NCBI GenBank assembly: GCA_964621165.1
Contig: CAZULC010000004.1
Location: 1 to 64,000, forward strand
DNA from: UMGS1696 sp964621165
GTDB lineage: Bacteria; Bacillota; Clostridia; Oscillospirales; CAG-272
Reading direction: 5' to 3'
Length of the DNA stretch: 64,000 bases
Part shown: positions 8,241-17,543 of the stretch, piece after piece
How positions within the stretch are numbered: the first letter of the stretch is position 1
How the letters are laid out: every line of letters starts with the position of its first letter
Made by a program: the position numbers and the translations under genes
Notes under the pieces: generated by a model
Told to the model about the DNA's origin: nothing
Databases searched by the model: none
Seen by the model: only the letters and a program-made list of their open reading frames with translations

Positions 8241-10580
8241 ATGACAAATATAAAAGCGGTCAGGCTTCTCTCTGCCTTCTGCATGACAGTCTGCTTTGCC
8301 GCTCTGACTCTGGCATGTGCCGCCGAAGACGTTGAACCTGCTATAGCAAAGGTTGAACATCCGGCGCCGATTACCGCAGTGGAGGACAAAAGTCCCGAAT
8401 ATGGGGTTCGCGTGGGTGCCGATATTTCCGTATACGACAACAGTGAAACTGACATGTACGGCGGAGAGTACAAAAACGGCTACTATCTCCTGCTTCCCTC
8501 GACGGCTGACGTAAAAGAAGTTCTGGTCAGGTACGACGGGGAACTGCAGCTCTACGATAGCTCCGACGGCTCACTCTACGAAAGCGGAGAAACGGTCACG
8601 CTTGATTTGTCGGGGGAGAAGAACTACATATACGAATACGACAAGGACAAAAACCTGTACCTGAGCTATTCACTGAACGTTATGCAGGGTGGCGGAATCG
8701 CATCGGTCTACATAACCCTCGACAACGGTGATGAAGGACTGCGCCATATAAACTCATCCTACAGCGCCACCGAGCCTGGAGACATGCTCATGACCGACTC
8801 ACAGGGACGTACAATATACAACGGACGGCTTGATAGTATGAAAGGCCACGGAAACACCTCCTACATGGCTACGGGGGATCTGAACACGAAAAACTCATAC
8901 AACATAAACCTCGGCTCAAAGGCGGAGCTTATTGAAGGAGCCGGAAAGAGCAAAAAATGGTGTATGCTGAGAATCCGGACATGGGACAACTACGACCCCA
9001 CCGGAGTCAGCTACCCCATGGGATTCTACCTCTTCGACAGCCTTGTGGGGGACAAATACTTCAACATGACCTCCCGCTATATTGACCTGTACGTCAACGG
9101 GGAGTACCGCGGAGTCTACATCCTCACCGAGCGCATGGACATGAACGGTTCAATAAACATAACCAATCTCGAGGAGAAAACCGAGTCCACTGGAGACTCC
9201 TTTATAACGGTGAACAAAGCCGTGGACAAAACCGACCCTGCAATCGCGGCGGGAATCGCATCCTACACCTACTGCGGAACCTCGACGACTGCTGAGGACG
9301 TGGACATCACCGGCGGATATGTGCTTGAAGTAATGTGTGGCACCTACGGCGAATACGGATTCCGGACGAAAAACGGCATGTACCTCAACGTAAAAAGTCC
9401 GTCCTATCCCACAAAGGAACAGGTCTGCTACATAGCTGAGTACGTGCAGAACTTTGAGAACGCACTGTTCAACGAAACCGGATACAATAATGAAGGAAAG
9501 CACTACTCCGAATACATTGACGTGGAGAGCTTTACTGCACAGATGCTCACCTACTGCTTCTGCTTGAACTGGGAAATCTACCGCACAAGTACGTACATGT
9601 ATAAGGATGTTGACGGAGCGGAATACGACTGCCTGACCTTTGGTCCTGTGTGGGACTTCGAGAGTGGTGCAGGAGTGCTGTCCTGGGACGAAACTCTTTT
9701 CGGAGCCACATTTTCTTATACTGAGCATCAGCAGTACGTCTGGTATGAACAGTTTTGGAAGAAGGCTGAATTTGTACAATACGCCGCTGGAATGAATGAT
9801 GAAATGAAGAAAGTCGCGGATATTTTGGTGGGAAATGCTGAGGGGAACTACATTTTCAACCTGAGCGATATGCTTGATCTTATTACTCCGTCCCAGAACA
9901 TGAACACTGTCCGCTGGGGCTTACCGATCAGCTTCAAGGAAGCAAAGGAAACCATGAAATACAGCGTGAACGTGCGGTACAAAAACTGGTTCGAGAAGGT
10001 GTGGAACGCTGACGAATATCTCCTCGGGGCTTCCGTGACAAGCGAAAAAACCTCCGACGGATTCAGGCTGACCGCAGACATCACAGGCGTGGCAGAATCG
10101 TTCCAGTGGTACCGGCTGGACGAGGAAACAGGTGAAGGCACTGCAATCGAGGGAGCGACTGACATTACATACACCGCCGCTGACGACGGACTCTACTACT
10201 GTGCAGTGACGGGAAAGAACAACGCATATTATGCAAACGCCGTCGGCAAGGTATTCAAGAAAAAGGACATCGAGATGTTCACCTGTCCCGTCAGAGCAAG
10301 CGACGGAAAAATGCCCGACACATGGGTCCAGCCTTATGAACTTGGACCTGAACCCGACCACCCTGCCGGCATACCTGTCGACAAGGAATACGTCGGCGCT
10401 GTACAGACTTTGGCTGAGACAGAAAACATGGAAGGTACACCTGCAGCTGAAGAAATCGCGAAGGTTACAGTAACAGAAGAGGACTATCCATATCTCATAG
10501 TAGCAGGGGTGGTTCTGGTGCTGTCACTTGGTGCGTCATTGATCTTCGGCAGAAAAAAGATGGAGGAAAAAAATGGATAA
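8241..10580 (+). CDS. Membrane-anchored CotH kinase-family surface protein
   Basis: A 779-residue exported protein. It has a signal peptide (about 1-28), a CotH domain (about 180-540) with the KGHGNTSY motif, a VNGEYRGVYILTERMD segment and FGPVWDFESGAG, an Ig-like domain (about 610-690) with a WYRLD core, then one membrane helix near the C-terminus and a short basic tail. CotH proteins are atypical kinases of the spore coat; in Ruminococcus they also occur on cell-surface or cellulosomal proteins. The ATG at 8241 is preferred to an in-frame TTG at 8208, which lacks an RBS. The stop overlaps the discoidin gene by 8 bp. Confidence 0.88.
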   Translation: MTNIKAVRLLSAFCMTVCFAALTLACAAEDVEPAIAKVEHPAPITAVEDKSPEYGVRVGADISVYDNSETDMYGGEYKNGYYLLLPSTADVKEVLVRYDGELQLYDSSDGSLYESGETVTLDLSGEKNYIYEYDKDKNLYLSYSLNVMQGGGIASVYITLDNGDEGLRHINSSYSATEPGDMLMTDSQGRTIYNGRLDSMKGHGNTSYMATGDLNTKNSYNINLGSKAELIEGAGKSKKWCMLRIRTWDNYDPTGVSYPMGFYLFDSLVGDKYFNMTSRYIDLYVNGEYRGVYILTERMDMNGSINITNLEEKTESTGDSFITVNKAVDKTDPAIAAGIASYTYCGTSTTAEDVDITGGYVLEVMCGTYGEYGFRTKNGMYLNVKSPSYPTKEQVCYIAEYVQNFENALFNETGYNNEGKHYSEYIDVESFTAQMLTYCFCLNWEIYRTSTYMYKDVDGAEYDCLTFGPVWDFESGAGVLSWDETLFGATFSYTEHQQYVWYEQFWKKAEFVQYAAGMNDEMKKVADILVGNAEGNYIFNLSDMLDLITPSQNMNTVRWGLPISFKEAKETMKYSVNVRYKNWFEKVWNADEYLLGASVTSEKTSDGFRLTADITGVAESFQWYRLDEETGEGTAIEGATDITYTAADDGLYYCAVTGKNNAYYANAVGKVFKKKDIEMFTCPVRASDGKMPDTWVQPYELGPEPDHPAGIPVDKEYVGAVQTLAETENMEGTPAAEEIAKVTVTEEDYPYLIVAGVVLVLSLGASLIFGRKKMEEKNG

Positions 10581-11526
10581 AAAGCGGCTCTTCAAGATAT
10601 GCGTCACAGTTGTTTGCGCACTTTGCCTGACCGTTGCCGCGTTTGCCGACTACCCTTCCTCCGGCGAGAGCATTCCTGACGATTCCGTTCTGCTCGAAGG
10701 CTCCATCATCGGCGAGGCTGTCGGCTGGGACGGAACGAAAAACACCGGCAAGAAAGCGGCATTCGACGGGGATCCCAACACCTACTACGACCCCACCACT
10801 GCCAAGGCTGACAACTGCTACACCGGCATAAAGCTCAAGGAAAAATACATTCTCACAAAGGTGTGCATTCTCCCCCGGGAAAGTCAGCTGGAGAGATTCA
10901 ACGGAGCCATGATTCAAGGCTCAAACGACGGCATCAAGTGGATAACGCTGTGGCAGAGCGGCAGGGAAGCGTCCTCGTGGGACTGGCAGGTTGTGACGGA
11001 ATTTGACTACAACATAGGCTACCTCTACTACCGCTACTGGAACGACAAACAGCACGGCGATGTGGCTGAGGTTGAACTCTACGGTTATCCGGGAACCACC
11101 GGCGACGACCCGTATATCGGAAAATCAAGCGTCATCGGCGATATTTCATTGAGATTTGACGCAATGGGCGGCGACGCGGACGCATTTATTCCCATGAGCG
11201 CCACATTTGGCGAGGAATATCCCGAGATAACCTACACCCCCACAAGGGAAGGCTACGTCTTTGACGGATGGTATACATCCCCTGAAGGCGGCGTGAAAAT
11301 CGAGTCCGGCTCAAGGGTAACATCCCCCTATTCACAGATACTCTACGCCCACTGGCTGACCGAACAGGAATACAGCCTCGCACATCCGGAAAACGTTGAC
11401 GCGGACGTGATGGAAAGTGAAGGCGGACTGACTCCGGTTCAGGGACTGTCAGTTCTCGCGTCCGCAGTGTTCATCCTTGGAGCGGTGATTTACATTTCAT
11501 CAAGAAGAACGGTAAGAGACGACTGA
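10573..11526 (+). CDS. Discoidin (F5/8 type C) and Listeria-Bacteroides repeat surface protein
   Basis: A 317-residue exported protein: signal peptide (1-26), an F5/8 type C carbohydrate-binding domain (about 38-180), one Flg_new/Listeria-Bacteroides repeat (about 205-258, REGYVFDGWYTSPEGG), and a C-terminal membrane helix (about 285-308) with a basic tail. It is probably held on the outside of the cytoplasmic membrane and binds sugar or wall polymers. The start overlaps the CotH stop by 8 bp, so the two are likely made together. It shares its plan (discoidin plus C-terminal anchor) with the protein at 60818-62242. Confidence 0.85.
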   Translation: MDKKRLFKICVTVVCALCLTVAAFADYPSSGESIPDDSVLLEGSIIGEAVGWDGTKNTGKKAAFDGDPNTYYDPTTAKADNCYTGIKLKEKYILTKVCILPRESQLERFNGAMIQGSNDGIKWITLWQSGREASSWDWQVVTEFDYNIGYLYYRYWNDKQHGDVAEVELYGYPGTTGDDPYIGKSSVIGDISLRFDAMGGDADAFIPMSATFGEEYPEITYTPTREGYVFDGWYTSPEGGVKIESGSRVTSPYSQILYAHWLTEQEYSLAHPENVDADVMESEGGLTPVQGLSVLASAVFILGAVIYISSRRTVRDD

Positions 11527-11544
11527 ATTATATAAGGGACAGCT

Positions 11545-12102
11545 ATGAAAAAATCTAACAACAAACTCAGTTCCATAATTGTGGCGATTTGTGAAGCCGT
11601 GGTGGGAGCGCTTCTCATCATCAACGCTTCAACCTTCACCAGGGGAATCATTACCGCAGTGGGAATAGCCATATTTGTTCTGGGAATCATCGAAATCATA
11701 AAATACTTCCGCCTAAGTCCCGAAGAAGCGGCAATTATGGGCGGACTTGCAAAGGGACTCATACTCATTCTCGGCGGCGTGTTCTGCGTGTTCCGCTCGG
11801 GCTGGTTCATCGAGACTTTCCACGCCCTCACCATCCTCTACGGCGTCGGGAACCTCATTGTCGGGGCGGCGAAAATCGACTCCTGCGTGGGACTCTTGCG
11901 GCTGAAGCGTGACGGCTGGCTCTGGAGCGGAATTTCTGCTCTTGTCACTGTAATCTGCGCCGTTGTAATCCTTTTCAACCCATTCGGCGAGAGCGGAAGT
12001 CTCTGGATTTTCACCGCAGTTTCCTTCATTTGTCAGGCTGCACTTGACTTTGCCGCAATGATTATCCCCGCCGTGAACAAAAAAACAGCTGAAAAGAGCT
12101 GA
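11545..12102 (+). CDS. DUF308/HdeD-like membrane protein
   Basis: A 185-residue protein with about six hydrophobic segments, the layout of DUF308/HdeD-like proteins: paired Gly-rich helices such as AICEAVVGALLIINAS and LAKGLILILGGVFCVF. Function unknown; some relatives are linked to acid or envelope stress. It lies 18 bp after the discoidin gene and 25 bp before the LytTR regulator, in one apparent operon. Confidence 0.8.
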   Translation: MKKSNNKLSSIIVAICEAVVGALLIINASTFTRGIITAVGIAIFVLGIIEIIKYFRLSPEEAAIMGGLAKGLILILGGVFCVFRSGWFIETFHALTILYGVGNLIVGAAKIDSCVGLLRLKRDGWLWSGISALVTVICAVVILFNPFGESGSLWIFTAVSFICQAALDFAAMIIPAVNKKTAEKS

Positions 12103-12127
12103 CTCGGTAAATCACGGACAAAATTCA

Positions 12128-12820
12128 ATGATAAAAATAGTAATATGCGACGACAGCCGGGAAGACGCGGGTTATCTTTACTCATGCGTTTCCCAGTGGT
12201 CAAGGGAGTCCGGCAGCGAAGTCTCTTTGTCCGTCTGCTCATCCGCTGAGGAATACCTGCTCAAGTCCGACGGGGAGGGGGACATACTCCTTCTCGACGT
12301 TGAGATGAAGCAAATGGACGGAATAGAGCTTGCGCGGAATCTTCGCAAAAGGAACATCGGGAGTGAAATTATCTTTATCACCTTCCACACGGAGTTCATC
12401 GGCGAGGGCTACGAGGTTGACGCGCTACACTACCTCATCAAGCCGGTTGATAAACATAAACTGTTCATGGTTCTTGACAAAGCCGCCGCCCGTCTGACCT
12501 GTGAGCGTGAGTACGTCATTGTGAAGTCCGGCGAGACTCAGGTAAAGCTCTACTTCGACGAAATATACTACTGCGAAGCACGGCTCCACGAAACCGACGT
12601 CCACACCAAAACCGGAGTCGTGACGGTGCGCGAGAGCTTTGGCTCCTTCTGCTCGAACCTTGGAGAGGAATTTTACCGCATACACCGGAGCTATGTCGTC
12701 TCACTTAAATCCATCCGCGAAATCTCACGTAAATCCGTGACCATGGACGACGACACATCTCTGCCGCTTTCCCGTGGACTCTACGATAAGCTGAGCGAAG
12801 CCTTCATCAGGTCAAACTGA
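12128..12820 (+). CDS. LytTR-family response regulator
   Basis: A 230-residue AgrA/LytR-type regulator. The receiver domain (1-120) has acidic residues DD at 8-9, the phospho-acceptor Asp57 in LLLDVEM, Thr at FITFH and Lys in the LIKPV loop. The LytTR DNA-binding domain (about 130-230) includes FYRIHRSYVVSLKSI. It is followed after 4 bp by a GHKL kinase, its likely partner. LytTR proteins bind two 9-bp direct repeats about 21 bp apart; such a pair lies 0.8 kb downstream at 13611-13644, before the ABC exporter. Confidence 0.93.
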   Translation: MIKIVICDDSREDAGYLYSCVSQWSRESGSEVSLSVCSSAEEYLLKSDGEGDILLLDVEMKQMDGIELARNLRKRNIGSEIIFITFHTEFIGEGYEVDALHYLIKPVDKHKLFMVLDKAAARLTCEREYVIVKSGETQVKLYFDEIYYCEARLHETDVHTKTGVVTVRESFGSFCSNLGEEFYRIHRSYVVSLKSIREISRKSVTMDDDTSLPLSRGLYDKLSEAFIRSN

Positions 12821-12824
12821 AATT

Positions 12825-13478
12825 ATGTTAAACAGAAAATCAAAAAAACTTATAGAATACCAGACCGAGATCACGGAAAAGCACCTCGACGAAATCCGCG
12901 GGATGTACAAGGAAATGCGGGGCTACAAGCACGACTTCCACCACCACCTGCAGGTTCTACGGTCCCAGCTGGAACTCGGCAACACTGAGCGGGCGCTCTC
13001 ATACATAGAAGAGCTGGACAGGGAACTGAGCGAGGTCAACACCTTCATCAAAACGGGAAACGTGGCGCTTGACGTGATTCTCTCCTGCAAAATCGCACAG
13101 GCAAAGGCGAAAGGGATAACAGTCACCATGAAAGCCAGCGCTCCAGACAGGTTGACCCTGACCGATGTGGAGCTGAGCATCATCGTCGGCAACCTCATGG
13201 ACAACGCCACGGAAGCCTGCATGAAGGCAGAGGGAGAACGATTCATGCGGATTTACATTACAATGAAGAAAAATATGCTGTACTTCTCCCTGCTCAACTC
13301 CGCGCCGGAAAAGAAGAAGAAGGTCGGCAGTCTTTTTGCCACGTCAAAATCCGGCTCCTTCCACGGACTGGGACTGTACCGGGCCGAGAGCATAATCAAA
13401 AAGCACGGCGGCTGGTGCAAATACAATAGCGAGGACGGGGCATTCACTTCAGAGTTTCTCGTCAAGGCTGAAGGTTGA
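12825..13478 (+). CDS. GHKL-domain histidine kinase lacking a membrane sensor
   Basis: A 217-residue protein with only the cytoplasmic part of an AgrC-like kinase: a coiled helix with the phospho-acceptor region YKHDFHHHLQVLRSQLELG (His at about 37-43), then a GHKL ATPase with N box NLMDNATEAC and G box HGLGLYRAE. AgrC-type kinases usually have about 200 residues of membrane sensor in front; none is present. It is the partner of the adjacent LytTR regulator. It either senses a cytosolic signal or binds a separate membrane protein, perhaps the DUF308 product upstream (inference). Confidence 0.88.
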   Translation: MLNRKSKKLIEYQTEITEKHLDEIRGMYKEMRGYKHDFHHHLQVLRSQLELGNTERALSYIEELDRELSEVNTFIKTGNVALDVILSCKIAQAKAKGITVTMKASAPDRLTLTDVELSIIVGNLMDNATEACMKAEGERFMRIYITMKKNMLYFSLLNSAPEKKKKVGSLFATSKSGSFHGLGLYRAESIIKKHGGWCKYNSEDGAFTSEFLVKAEG

Positions 13479-13610
13479 CAACAAAACAACATAAGCACAC
13501 TGCCAAACAATTAACATTGTCGTGGGATTTTTTTCTCATCCGGCTGAAGGTGTGCCGAATATACCTGCGGGGGTTTCTCCGCATCCGCACACATTTTTGT
13601 GTTTGTACAG

Positions 13611-13679
13611 GTGCATTTCGTGCTTGTGTGAGTGCAATTCGTGCGGATTTTCGTTTTTTTCGGGAATTTATGATAGAAT
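13611..13679 (+). promoter_or_regulatory. Candidate LytTR operator and promoter of the ABC exporter
   Basis: Two direct repeats, GTGCATTTCGTGC (13611-13623) and GTGCAATTCGTGC (13632-13644), are exactly 21 bp apart, two helical turns, as for LytTR sites. A -10-like TAGAAT is at 13674-13679, but the matching -35 position (13651-13656, TCGTTT) is poor, as expected for an activator-dependent promoter. The sequence does not match the AgrA consensus closely. Confidence 0.55.
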
Positions 13680-13716
13680 ATAACCGTAATGAAATTTCAG
13701 GAGGTTAACATAGCAT

Positions 13717-15606
13717 ATGAAAAAGAAATCCAAAGAAAAAAAGCCCTATAAATCCATGCCGTCAAACGTGGTGTGGAGCTTCGGACGAATGCTGAAATCC
13801 GCACCGGCCGCACTGTTCATCAAAATCGTCTCAATCCCCATGAACATAAGCCTCGGATACGCCGGAATCTACCTGCCGTCCTTCGTAGTCGCGCTGGTGA
13901 CGGAAAACCGAGGTGTGAAATACGCCGCGCTGTCCATGATTATTTTCTCGGCAATAGTCCTGCTTACAAAATTGTCACTCACCGCACTGAGTCAGGTCTC
14001 ATCCATCAGCATAAAGAACTATAACCTTGATATTAAAAATAAACTCAATGGAAAAATAATGTCATGCTTCTATCAGTCCGCTGAGAAAAAAGAAATACGC
14101 GACCTCTTCGACCGAGCGCTCAACTCCACCTACATGTGGAACGGAAGCCAACCTACGATTGATTTGCCCACCACCGGTTTTTCCATGATTGAGAGCCTGC
14201 TGTCATACATGCTCTACGGAACGGTCATCTCTTTCGTCTCACCGTGGCTCATACCCATTCTCACCGTAACCCCCGCCATAAACTACCTCAGCATGAAGGC
14301 CTACCGCAAATGGGAGTACAACAGCCGCAAGAAAATCACCAACGCACAGACCAAACTGGACTACGTGACCGCTCTGCCATCCGACTACGCCTACGCCAAG
14401 GACATACGAATCTACGGCATGATTGACTGGTTCAAAAATACTTTCCGCTCACTCTCCGGCGAGGTCATGGGCTGGGAAATCAAGACCGCCAACCGCCAGT
14501 TTCTCGCAAGCCTTGCCGACCTTCTTGTAATCCTTCTACGTGACGGCGCGGCGTACGCTATCCTCATCAAAATGACCCTCGACGGCGAGATAACCCCGGA
14601 CAAATTCGTGCTGTACTTCGCCGCAATTTCGTCCTTCGCGTCACAAATCGGCTCGATTATCGGAAAATGGAACTCGCTCCACTCAATGTCACTGAAAATC
14701 TGCGACCTGCGGGAATTTCTCGACCTTGACACCGAGGAAAACGTCACGTCCCGCCTGCCCGAAAGCCTCGCATACCCCGACTATCCCGCACCTGCCATAG
14801 AATTCGAAAACGTCACCTTCTGCTACGACGGGGCAGAGGAGGACACCATTAAAAACATCAGCTTCAGAATCAACCCCGGGGAGAAAATAGCTCTTGTTGG
14901 ACTGAACGGCGCAGGTAAAACTACCATTGTAAAGTTAATGTGCGGACTGTACAAGCCCACCTCCGGCAGAATTTTAATCAACGGCACCGATACCACCACC
15001 TACTCCCGCGAGGACTACTGCCGCCTGTTCTCCTGCGTGTTTCAGGATATAAGAACAGCATTTTTCACCCTTGCCGAGACTATATCCTGCACCGACATAA
15101 AGGAAACCGATCTCGAGCGGGTCAACGACTGCGTACGCCGTGCGGGACTTGAGGACAAAATTAACTCCCTCCCCAACGGGGTCCTCACCAAGCTTGACAA
15201 ACAGATAAATAAAGACGCCACAGACCTCTCCGGCGGACAGAAGCAGAAACTCATGCTGGCGAGAGCATTGTACAAAAATGCACCCGTCCTCATACTTGAC
15301 GAACCCACCGCTGCTCTCGATCCAATCGCGGAAAACGAAATCTACCTTAGCTACAACGCCATGACGGAGCATAAAACTTCCATGTTCATCTCACACAGAC
15401 TGGCGTCCACCAGCTTCTGCGACAGAATTTTCTACCTGTCCAAGGGTAAAATCACGGAAGAAGGCTCCCATGACGAGCTGATGAAGCAGGATGGGGAATA
15501 CGCCGCACTATACGAAATCCAAAGCTGCTGGTACCGCGACGACTACGATGGCACCTACACCGAAAAAGAAAACCTCGAGAAACTCAAATCCAAGGAGGTA
15601 GAATAA
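13717..15606 (+). CDS. ABC exporter subunit (fused permease and ATPase)
   Basis: A 629-residue half-transporter: six-helix exporter permease (about 20-330) and ATPase domain (about 355-610) with Walker A GLNGAGKT (395-402), signature LSGGQ (504-508) and Walker B LILDEPTAAL. The RBS AGGAGG is 11 bases before the ATG. It ends directly before a second, similar subunit, so the pair probably forms a heterodimeric exporter of an unknown peptide or lipid. The context (LytTR/GHKL pair upstream) fits peptide signal export or antimicrobial peptide defence. Confidence 0.93.
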   Translation: MKKKSKEKKPYKSMPSNVVWSFGRMLKSAPAALFIKIVSIPMNISLGYAGIYLPSFVVALVTENRGVKYAALSMIIFSAIVLLTKLSLTALSQVSSISIKNYNLDIKNKLNGKIMSCFYQSAEKKEIRDLFDRALNSTYMWNGSQPTIDLPTTGFSMIESLLSYMLYGTVISFVSPWLIPILTVTPAINYLSMKAYRKWEYNSRKKITNAQTKLDYVTALPSDYAYAKDIRIYGMIDWFKNTFRSLSGEVMGWEIKTANRQFLASLADLLVILLRDGAAYAILIKMTLDGEITPDKFVLYFAAISSFASQIGSIIGKWNSLHSMSLKICDLREFLDLDTEENVTSRLPESLAYPDYPAPAIEFENVTFCYDGAEEDTIKNISFRINPGEKIALVGLNGAGKTTIVKLMCGLYKPTSGRILINGTDTTTYSREDYCRLFSCVFQDIRTAFFTLAETISCTDIKETDLERVNDCVRRAGLEDKINSLPNGVLTKLDKQINKDATDLSGGQKQKLMLARALYKNAPVLILDEPTAALDPIAENEIYLSYNAMTEHKTSMFISHRLASTSFCDRIFYLSKGKITEEGSHDELMKQDGEYAALYEIQSCWYRDDYDGTYTEKENLEKLKSKEVE

Positions 15607-17451
15607 ATGAACGACAAAGACGAAATATGGGAGAAAATGAGCCTTATGGAGCACATCCGCATTTTCACCCGCGGAATAAAGCTGTGCATGAGCTACAGCA
15701 AACGGTTTTTCATCTATAGAATACTGAGTATTGCCGTATATAACTTTCTCCCCTACATACCAATCTACTTATCCGCCCTGCTTATCGACTCCCTCGTGTA
15801 CGGTGACGATCTGCGGACCATAGTCATTTACGCCGCCCTGACCGTTGGACTTTCGTTCCTCTTCAACGCGCTCGGAAGCTACCTCGACAGTATCAGCAGT
15901 AAGGCGAGGTCGGAATTCTGGCGGGGCGAACACTGGAACTACTCCCGCAAGGCAATGGAAATGTCATATGAGCAAATCGAGAGCCGCGACACCACCGTCC
16001 TGTGCGAGAGAATCCGCAAGGAATCCCAAACTGGCAACAACGTCGGGATGCTAATATCCTGCATGGAAGGGCTCACGGGCAGCATTACAAAAGTAGTCTC
16101 GTCCCTCACGATGAGCATGTCGGTTTTCCTGCTTGATAATGTTTCGGCTGTTATGAAGCTTGCCCTGATTGCCGGAGTTGCCGTTAATATCGTTTACAGC
16201 TTTTGGTCTACCAGCAAAATATTTAAGGCGTCGGAAGCCTTCTGGTTCAAGTGTGTGGACAGTAATATTATGGTTGAGAGATATGACGACTATATCAGCG
16301 ACTACGCGTCCGGCAAGGATATTCGCATATACAACATGAAGGACTGGCTTGTCAGTGTATATGATAACTACCTAAACATCCTTAATAAATTGGATATTGA
16401 CAGAACACTACAGCAGATTCTGTACACCCTTCCGCAAAATATTCTTGACGAAGCCTTGAAATGCTGTGCGTATATCATACTAATCACAGCGGCAATCGGC
16501 GGTTCCTTGTCCGTCGGCTCCATCGCAAAATACGTCTCCTGCCTTATGCTCCTGATTGAAGGAATCAAAAGTACCATCTCCAACACTCAGTCGGTAATGA
16601 ACAACAACCACTACCTCAAGCGGTACTTCTCCTACTTCGACATCCCAAACGACATGTACAAGGGCACCCTCACTGTGGAAAAGCGCGATGACGGAGAATA
16701 TTTCATCGAGTTCCGCGACGTCTCCTTCAAATATTCCAACTCCGCCGACTACGCTCTCCGCCATGTGAACCTGAAATTCAGAATCGGCGAAAAGCTGGCA
16801 GTGGTGGGCATGAACGGAAGCGGAAAAACTACATTCATCAAGCTCCTCTGCCGCCTGTACGACCCAACCGAGGGCGAAATTCTCCTCAACGGCGTGAACA
16901 TACAGAAATACGACTATGACGAGTACATGTCCCTCTTCTCCGTGGTCTTCCAAGACTTCCGCCTGTTCGCATTCACCCTCGGGCAGAACGTCGCCTGCTC
17001 AAACGAATACGACAGCGAGCGTGTCCGCGAATGCCTCATCAAAGCAGGACTGGACAAACGCCTTGCGGAACTGGATGAGCATGACGGACTTGACACCTAC
17101 CTTTGGAAAAACATGTCCGACAAGGGAATCGAAATCTCCGGCGGGGAAGGTCAGAAAATCGCCTTAGCCCGGGCGCTCTACAAGGACTCCCCCTTCGTTG
17201 TACTTGACGAACCCACGTCCGCCCTCGACCCCGTGTCGGAGTTTGAGATTTACTCCAAGTTCAACTCTATAACCGGAGGAAAAACCGCAGTTTACATCAG
17301 CCATAGACTTGCGTCCTGCCGTTTCTGCGACAAAATTGCGGTGTTCGACGAGGGTAAAATTATAGAAACCGGAAGCCACGACAGTCTTTACTCAAATGAG
17401 TCCGGCAAATACAGGGAGCTATGGGACGCTCAGGCAAAATACTACGTGTAA
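15607..17451 (+). CDS. ABC exporter subunit, partner of the upstream gene
   Basis: A 614-residue half-transporter with the same plan: permease (about 20-330), ATPase with Walker A GMNGSGKT (401-408), a variant signature ISGGEGQ and Walker B VVLDEPTSAL. The ATG follows the TAA of the first subunit with no gap, which favours equal synthesis of both. Shared motifs with the neighbour (ASGKDIRIYNMKDWL against AYAKDIRIYGMIDWF) show they arose by duplication. Confidence 0.93.
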   Translation: MNDKDEIWEKMSLMEHIRIFTRGIKLCMSYSKRFFIYRILSIAVYNFLPYIPIYLSALLIDSLVYGDDLRTIVIYAALTVGLSFLFNALGSYLDSISSKARSEFWRGEHWNYSRKAMEMSYEQIESRDTTVLCERIRKESQTGNNVGMLISCMEGLTGSITKVVSSLTMSMSVFLLDNVSAVMKLALIAGVAVNIVYSFWSTSKIFKASEAFWFKCVDSNIMVERYDDYISDYASGKDIRIYNMKDWLVSVYDNYLNILNKLDIDRTLQQILYTLPQNILDEALKCCAYIILITAAIGGSLSVGSIAKYVSCLMLLIEGIKSTISNTQSVMNNNHYLKRYFSYFDIPNDMYKGTLTVEKRDDGEYFIEFRDVSFKYSNSADYALRHVNLKFRIGEKLAVVGMNGSGKTTFIKLLCRLYDPTEGEILLNGVNIQKYDYDEYMSLFSVVFQDFRLFAFTLGQNVACSNEYDSERVRECLIKAGLDKRLAELDEHDGLDTYLWKNMSDKGIEISGGEGQKIALARALYKDSPFVVLDEPTSALDPVSEFEIYSKFNSITGGKTAVYISHRLASCRFCDKIAVFDEGKIIETGSHDSLYSNESGKYRELWDAQAKYYV

Positions 17452-17543
17452 AAATAAAAAACTTTAAAATTTTTCGAAAAATACCTTAACCGCCTCCGAC
17501 CGAATGTTACTATATAAGTGAAAGGATAAAGGAGGACGTGAAA

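Noticed and set aside
9150..9779. Long minus-strand open frame of 209 codons
   Set aside because: Lies inside the CotH gene in the opposite direction, no RBS, low-complexity Val/Phe/His composition typical of a shadow frame.
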